From: Hybos culiciformis
Taxonomy: Eukaryota; Arthropoda; Insecta; Diptera; Hybotidae
NCBI GenBank assembly: GCA_964007475.1
Contig: OZ023273.1
Coordinates: 54,455,834-54,519,833 of the forward strand
Reading direction: 5' to 3'
DNA: 64,000 nt
The notes under the pieces were generated by a model. That model did not search any database, had not been told where the DNA came from, and worked only from the letters and a program-made list of their open reading frames with translations. How positions within the stretch are numbered: position 1 is the first letter of the stretch; each line of letters starts with the position of its first letter. The position numbers were made by a program, and so were the translations under genes. Positions 58,318 to 64,000 of this stretch are shown piece by piece.

Positions 58318-58884
58318 ACAAAAATTAATACGCTTGCATATTTGCTTATTTATTCAATATTTATGCAATATTTGCTTAAATATTCTATCGAAAGTCAGTT
58401 TATAGCCTCTAATCCTTTATGTAATGGAATACATTCAGTGTACTTTAACAACAAGAATATTATTTTTATTATGATACAACATAACAATAAAAAAAATTTA
58501 TCGTTTTCAAATTTAAATAATAAAAGTCTTTGATGTTGAAATAGCTTTGTGCATTTTATGTTGATATGAATTTTATGATGTTACATTACAGTTTACAATA
58601 TTAAAATTTTAAATTCTGCTTATAATAAAAAAATCGTTATTTTATGTTTATCTTATGCTTATGTTTCTGATTTAAACTATTTTGTTATTTTAAAAGAGCT
58701 ATTGAAGTCTAATTAAAAAATCAAAATAACAGAATACAAAATTATTTTTTTCTTCACATTTTGTTATTTACAAAAATTTTATGGCAAAAAAAAATTATCT
58801 TGAATTCTCATATTGAGACAAAATACAAAATTAGAATTCCTTAATAGTAGATTATTGTATATGTATACTAAATTTGTTATTAAT
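58318..58884. other. AT-rich sequence, nothing recognised
   Basis: No gene seen. The open frame at 58342-58533 has no domain. Confidence 0.4.
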
Positions 58885-59040
58885 TAAGATTTCTGTATAC
58901 AGAAAAATACATTGACACGAGTCAATACTTATATCACGAGACCGAAGGTCGAGTGATATAAATTGACAAGTGTGAATGTATTTTTGTGTAAATACAGAAC
59001 GAGTTGTATAACAAATTTTGTTTACATATCCAATATACTG
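58885..59040. repeat. terminal hairpin of the large foldback, left
   Basis: GAGTCAATACTTATATCACG, then AGACCGAAGGTCGAGTGATA, with inverted flanking arms ending in the GAACGAGTTGTATAACAAAT side. Same family as 601-768. Confidence 0.8.
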
Positions 59041-59104
59041 TTTTAATGTGCATGTGTAAGGTAGTTGAGTCTATACATTTACAATAAAAAAAAGAAAACA
59101 AAAG

Positions 59105-60778
59105 TTGATATACACCAATACCAACATAAATTAAAAGCCCCCTATTAAAAAAAAAAAACAATACATAGACAGCATCTCGTAGGCATAAAAATCATAACAA
59201 ATGTACGAAACCCTATGAGATTTCCTATACAAAACTTAAAGATTAATCTGTAAAATGGGATTAAAAACAAAAAAAAATATAAATTAATTATTGAATGCAA
59301 TTTATTATATGATTTATATTAATTTTTAAGAAAAAAAACCGTATTTGTTTAAAATAAAAAATTACAAAAATCTAGCAAATTTAATCCATAAATTTTTTTT
59401 CTTGCTGTTAAAGTAAATTAAACTTTTTTTTGTAATAATTTCTAGGCTCTAGGTACCTATTATACCTAATTTATCTTTAATTTTAAATTAATTTAAAAAA
59501 ATTCAAATATGTTTTAAAATTTAATTAAAATTTACATAAACTAAAAAAAACTATCTAGCTATCGTACCTAGCTCTTATTAGATGTTTTGGACAAAGTTCA
59601 GCTAACGTGTACAATCCCGATTTTGCTGAAACTTGTTGGGGTAGTAGCGGTGGTACCCAAACCCTCAAATCCAATACGTTTTTTACCGATAAGTTCTTAT
59701 TTCAGAGATATGACCCCCCAAAGAGTTCATATATCAGGTATATGTATACTTATCAGATTAGGTACATTAAAAATACCTAATAATGAAAGCGAATCAGGAA
59801 ACAAAAAAAAATTAAGGGGATTGGAGGAGGCGGCTGCCGTCTTCCATTCCAAAAGACAACTTTTTATTTAAAAAAACTCATATTACAAAAAAAAAAAAAA
59901 AGGCTTTGGTTACTACAAAGCAAGTACCTAGGTATACCTACCTAACATATGAAAACTATGGGGCTGCACATCCCTGAAACGAGAGTTTACCGGTAGAAAC
60001 CTTCTGGGATGTAAGGATTTGAGGATTTGAGGACCGCTCCTACTATCTCACCAAGTTTCGGACAAATCGAACTTGTGCATTTACGTTTACTGTTTTTCTA
60101 CCTGGGGACCCACATACTTATGTAGGTATCTTCCTACCTTCTATCTGTACAAAAAAAAAGTTTTTTTTTTATATTTTGTACTTGAAATTATATTTTTTAT
60201 TTATTTATTGAAAATAATTTTAAATTTTACTTCACTTTATGAATATATTTTTATTAAAAATTTCCATTGAAAACTATTTTCATTAAAAAAAATACTCCAC
60301 TTACAAAAAATGTTTTGATTATAGCACAATAAATTTTTTTTTGATAATTTTTTTATTTCAAAATTTCAATCATTTTTTTAAAATCATTTTTAATTTATTT
60401 ATGAAAATAGGTAAATTAAAATTAAATATTTTCATTCCATTTTTGTAAAAAACAAAAAACAAGTAAAAATCCACCTGTAATCTGTAGTTAAGAAACAAAT
60501 TGTCCTAGGAAGGATTTTTATTTTATTTTGGACATTTAAAATTAATTTTTTTTAATAAACTAATAAAAAACTTATTTTTTATTAATTTATCTTCATTATT
60601 ATTGAATTTAAATTTATTTTTAATGTTTAAAACATAACTAAAAATGGCAAAAAAAATGACTGCCGACCAACAAAGCGAACAAAAATTTTAAAACTAGTGG
60701 GAATTTTTTATTTATTATCCCTATACGAAAAGTTTTGTTTACTTTTCAACTACACGGCTGATTATCTTAGTGTTGGTG
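59105..60778. mobile_element. repeat A inserted in the left foldback arm
   Basis: Begins GATATACACCAATACCAACA and ends TTAGTGTTGGTGATGTATAC, weakly inverted ends. It interrupts arm sequence that is continuous in the right arm, so it is an insertion. The interior includes AACCTTCTGGGATGTAAGGA and AAATCCACCTGTAATCTG. The 94-codon frame at 59587-59871 has no domain. Related to repeat B and to 50033-50362. Confidence 0.75.
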
Positions 60779-60835
60779 ATGTATACACATTTTATTTTTC
60801 ATTTTTTGTTGGTATTTCTCTGTATTGAAATACTG

Positions 60836-61775
60836 TGAGTGATACAATACCAACATAAATTAAAAGCCCCCTATTAAAAAAAAAACAATACATAGACAGC
60901 ATCTCGTAGGCATAAAAATCATAACAAATGTATGAAACCCTATGAGATTTCCCATACAAAACCTAAAGATTAATCTGTAAAATGGGATTAAAAACAAAAA
61001 ATATATAATTTAATTATTGAATGCAATTTATTATATGATTTATATTAGTTTTTAAGAAAAAAAACCGTATTTGTTTAAAATAAAAAATTACAAAAATCGA
61101 GCAAAATTAATTTAAAAAATTCAAATATGAACATATGAACTATGGGGCTGCATATCCGTGAAACGAGAGTTTACCGGTAGAAACCTTCTGGGATGTAAGG
61201 ATTTGAGGATTTGAGGACCGCCCCTACTATCTCACCAAGTTTTGGAAAAATCGAACTTGTGCATTTACGTTTACTGTTTTTCTGCCTGGGGACCCACATC
61301 CTTATGTAGGTATCTTCCTACCTTCTATCTATACAAAAAAAAAGTTTTTTTTTTATATTTTGTATTTGAAATTATATTTTTTTTTATTTATTGAAAATAA
61401 TTTTAAATTTTACTTCACTTTATGAATATATTTTTATTAAAAATTTCCATTGAAAATTATTTTCATTAAAAAAAATACTCTAAAATCCACTTAAAAAAAA
61501 TGTTTTGATTATAGCACAATAATTTTTTTTTTGATAATTTTTTTATTTCAAAATTTCAATAATTTTTTTAAAATCAGTTTTAATTTATTTATGAAAATAG
61601 GTAAATTAAAATTAAATATTTTCATTCCATTTTTGTAAAAAACAAAAAACAACAAGTAAAAATCCACCTGTAATCTGTAGTTAAGAAAAAAATTGTCCTA
61701 GGAAGGATTTTTATTTTATTTTGAACATTTAAAATTAATTTTTTTTAATAAACTAATAAAAAACTTATTATAAGC
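60836..61775. mobile_element. repeat B, shorter copy of repeat A
   Basis: Same order of blocks as A (ACCAACATAAATTAAAAGCC, ACAGCATCTCGTAGGCATAA, AACCTTCTGGGATGTAAGGA, AAATCCACCTGTAATCTG). It lacks the region around 59440-59940 and the last 170 bp or so. It also interrupts the foldback arm, 58 bp of which separates it from A. Confidence 0.78.
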
Positions 61776-61835
61776 TTTTAAAATGCGGCCCAGACGCAAA
61801 TTATGAAAATATTTGAATTTATACATTTTTATACA

Positions 61836-62300
61836 TGTCAGTACTTTGGCTGCACATAAGCCTGTGAGCTGTACAAAATATGCAAAGTATGTTGCATTAA
61901 TTTTTGATTTAATACAAGAGTTTGAAAATAGATTTCAAGATTTTAAAAAAAAATAGTATTTCAACAAATTTTCTTCCCCATTTTCTCTAGAAATAAATAA
62001 GTTACCTTCAAATCTTCAAATGATACGCATTGAACTGCAAAGTGACATTCAACCGAAGGAAAATTTTGGGAATGTTTTCTTACTGGAGTTTTATAAAGAG
62101 AACCTACCCCGCGATAAATAACTTAATTTTCACAATCATGCTTTATTAATGTCTTCAGCTTTTGGCAGTACCTATATTTGTGAACAATTATTTGCAAGAA
62201 TGAAGCATACAAAAAAGAAAAATAGGACAAAGATCACTGACAAACATCTTGAAAATGAACTAAGAATTGGAAACTGATCTAACCCAGTATCGATTTGCTT
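61836..62300 (+). pseudogene. decayed hAT transposase (GTF2IRD2/ZBED-like)
   Basis: No long ORF, but in shifting frames the + strand reads KYVALIFDLIQEFENRFQDF, then MIRIELQSDIQPKENFGNVF, LLEFYKENLPRDK, HALLMSSAFGSTYICEQLFA and RMKHTKKKNRTKITDKHLEN, ELRIGN. This is the C-terminal part of a hAT transposase of the type domesticated in vertebrates as GTF2IRD2 and ZBED-family proteins. Stops and frameshifts are frequent, so it is dead. A possible hAT end, GTTTAGACACGCATGAT, is near 62562-62578. Confidence 0.8.
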
Positions 62301-62685
62301 TTGAAAATTTGAAAATTCATTCATCTCAATAATTTGAATTTTTTCCATATTTATGAAATGCAAACTCTATGAAACAAAACTTACAAATTTAAAATAAATA
62401 TGTACCTATAAATTAATATCTAATTCAAATTAAAAAAGATAATAATAAAAAAAGTTAATTTATTTTAATAAACTACATAGAGTTAATTTTGGATTCAATT
62501 TGTTGAAAAAAAATTGTATGTGTGGCCCAGCAAATTTTTTTTCTTTGCAATGTGGCGGTCATAGTTTAGACACGCATGATCTAAATGATTGCATATGTGT
62601 ATTGACACATATAATATTCCATTTAGCGTTCTAAATTCTATACTACTAAATACAACATACCGAGCACATGCCCATTAAAACTCTT

Positions 62686-63570
62686 TTTTCGATTCAAATA
62701 ATTTTTTTTTTGTTATTGACAAAAAACTATATCAATGATTTGTTTCTCTTTGACAAAATAATTATAGTGAAGTCGAACTGAAAAGCGTGATTTAAAAATA
62801 AAATCTGAATTTGTCGTATTATTTTAAGCCTAATTTAATTAGACATAGTAAGGTTGATGTAATGTACACTGGTAATGTAGACTGGGGTTGAAAATTTCGA
62901 CATCCTATTAAATAAATACGCAAAACAAAATAAATAAAAAGGATTTCAAAAATGATCATTTTAAGCCTATTTTTAGCTTATTATATTATTATTATTATTA
63001 TCATTAAGTTATTATTATTATCATTAAGTCAAACCTTATAAATTTTTCTTTGATAAAAACAAAAAACATTACTATGGCGAATCCACTATACGTTGTTTTT
63101 TATTAATATATCTTATTACTGTCAAATTAAAATAGCTTAATTTTTTCATGATACGTAGATTCTTAACCAGCTATTGCACTCGTTGCACAAGTTTAATTTT
63201 ATATATAGTAATTGAACAAAATTTGTATTTATATTATCTGATAAATGTATCTAAATATAATGTACCATAAATACCATAAAATAGAATATCGATATAATTA
63301 GTATATTTTATTTCTTCGTCAAATTCACTGATTATTAATAAAGCCCATTGAGGCCAAAAATTAATTATACATTTTTTTAATAAATTTAAAATTTCCTTTC
63401 TTTTTATATTATAATAAGCTTAAAATATTATTATAATTTAATTTAATTGGCTGAGAAAAAGATAGGTTTTTATTTTATGGGATAGATAATTACATTATAT
63501 ACAAATAACATTTAATAACAAAAAAGGTCAAGGAAAAAAAAACAAAATATTATATGATAGCTTTATAATT
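62686..63570. other. AT-rich spacer of the large foldback
   Basis: Between the two arms. No ORF, RNA gene or motif recognised. Confidence 0.45.
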
Positions 63571-64000
63571 TTAATGGGCATGTGGTCGATATCAGTATAT
63601 GTTGTATTTAGTAGTATAGAATTTAGATCGCTAAATGGAATATTATATGCGTCAATACACATGCAATCATTTAGATGCATCAGCGTAAATAATGAAATCA
63701 TTTAGATGTTCTCACAATATTTCAATACAGACAAATACCAACAAAAAATGAAAAAAAAATGTGTATATAAAATGTGTAACTTTTGTTTTTTTTTTAATTG
63801 TAAATGTATAGACTGCAACTACCTTACACATGCACATTAAAACAGTATATTCGATATGTTAACAAAATTTGTTATACAACTCGTTCTGTATTTACACAAA
63901 AACACGTAGACACACACTTGTCAATTTATATCACTCGACCTTCGGTCTCGTAGTATAGAATTTAGATATAAAGTCTCGTGATATAAGTATTGACTCGTGT

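Larger units (their letters stand above)
58885..64000. mobile_element. large foldback (inverted-repeat) element, runs off the window
   Basis: The right arm (63571 to beyond 64000) is contiguous. Its reverse complement is found on the left in three pieces: 58885-59104, about 60779-60835 and about 62578-62685. Each outer end is itself the hairpin family seen at 601-1162 (CGACC TTCG GGTC-type tip). The central spacer is 62686-63570. The interruptions are repeat A, repeat B and a hAT remnant. No ORF of its own is evident. Foldback-type structure is read directly; mobility is inferred. Confidence 0.75.

Noticed and set aside
59587..59871. 94-codon + strand frame in repeat A
   Set aside because: No domain, and the region is missing from repeat B; likely chance.

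Overview
This is an AT-rich, gene-poor animal (insect) nuclear sequence. The only host gene recognised is a partial two-exon G-protein-coupled receptor at about 40.05-41.58 kb. From remembered family sequences it most closely resembles the insect Capa/pyrokinin (neuromedin-U-like) receptors. The insect assignment rests on that gene and on the repeat types; the order cannot be resolved. Nearly everything else that can be read is transposable-element DNA, often nested, separated by AT-rich sequence with no recognisable content. No prokaryotic, plasmid or CRISPR features are present.

Left part (0-23 kb): two short foldback palindromes (0.6-1.2 kb); a 945-bp terminal-inverted-repeat (TIR) element (1.95-2.90 kb); a hAT-type MITE with a clean 8-bp target duplication (4.96-5.67 kb) inside a degenerate repeat field; and a 200-bp assembly gap. 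Then comes the main feature: a head-to-tail array of a Penelope-like retroelement (PLE). It has three complete 3587-bp units, each encoding an ~844-aa reverse transcriptase with a GIY-YIG endonuclease, plus a truncated fourth unit. Each unit carries a type I hammerhead-like ribozyme motif upstream of the ORF. Unit 3 alone holds a 282-bp Helitron-like insert. The array abuts a DNA transposon that contains two further nested insertions, followed by a 5'-truncated non-LTR retrotransposon (LINE) and an 858-bp hAT element.

Middle (23-44 kb): small MITEs at 23.5 and 27.5 kb, a 60-bp tandem repeat at 33.5 kb, a hAT-like element at 34.0 kb, a second inverted copy of the 18-20 kb DNA transposon with perfect 31-bp TIRs (35.7-37.1 kb), the receptor exons, and a cluster of a short motif in both orientations (42.9-43.6 kb).

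Right part (44-64 kb): a 3.24-kb PIF/Harbinger element with a DDE transposase and a divergent SANT/Myb-like gene, both damaged; a 1.3-kb hAT element; a hAT-like MITE whose left TIR is split by a 4.48-kb Ty3/gypsy element with near-identical LTRs but a broken pol; another hAT MITE; and from 58.9 kb to the window edge a large inverted-repeat (foldback) structure. Its left arm is interrupted by two copies of another repeat and by a decayed hAT transposase.

The elements record an insertion order: Helitron into PLE unit 3, gypsy into a MITE TIR, hAT and MITE into the DNA transposon, and repeats A and B into the foldback arm. The PLE array is the most interesting part because ribozyme, RT and endonuclease occur in a perfect tandem periodicity.
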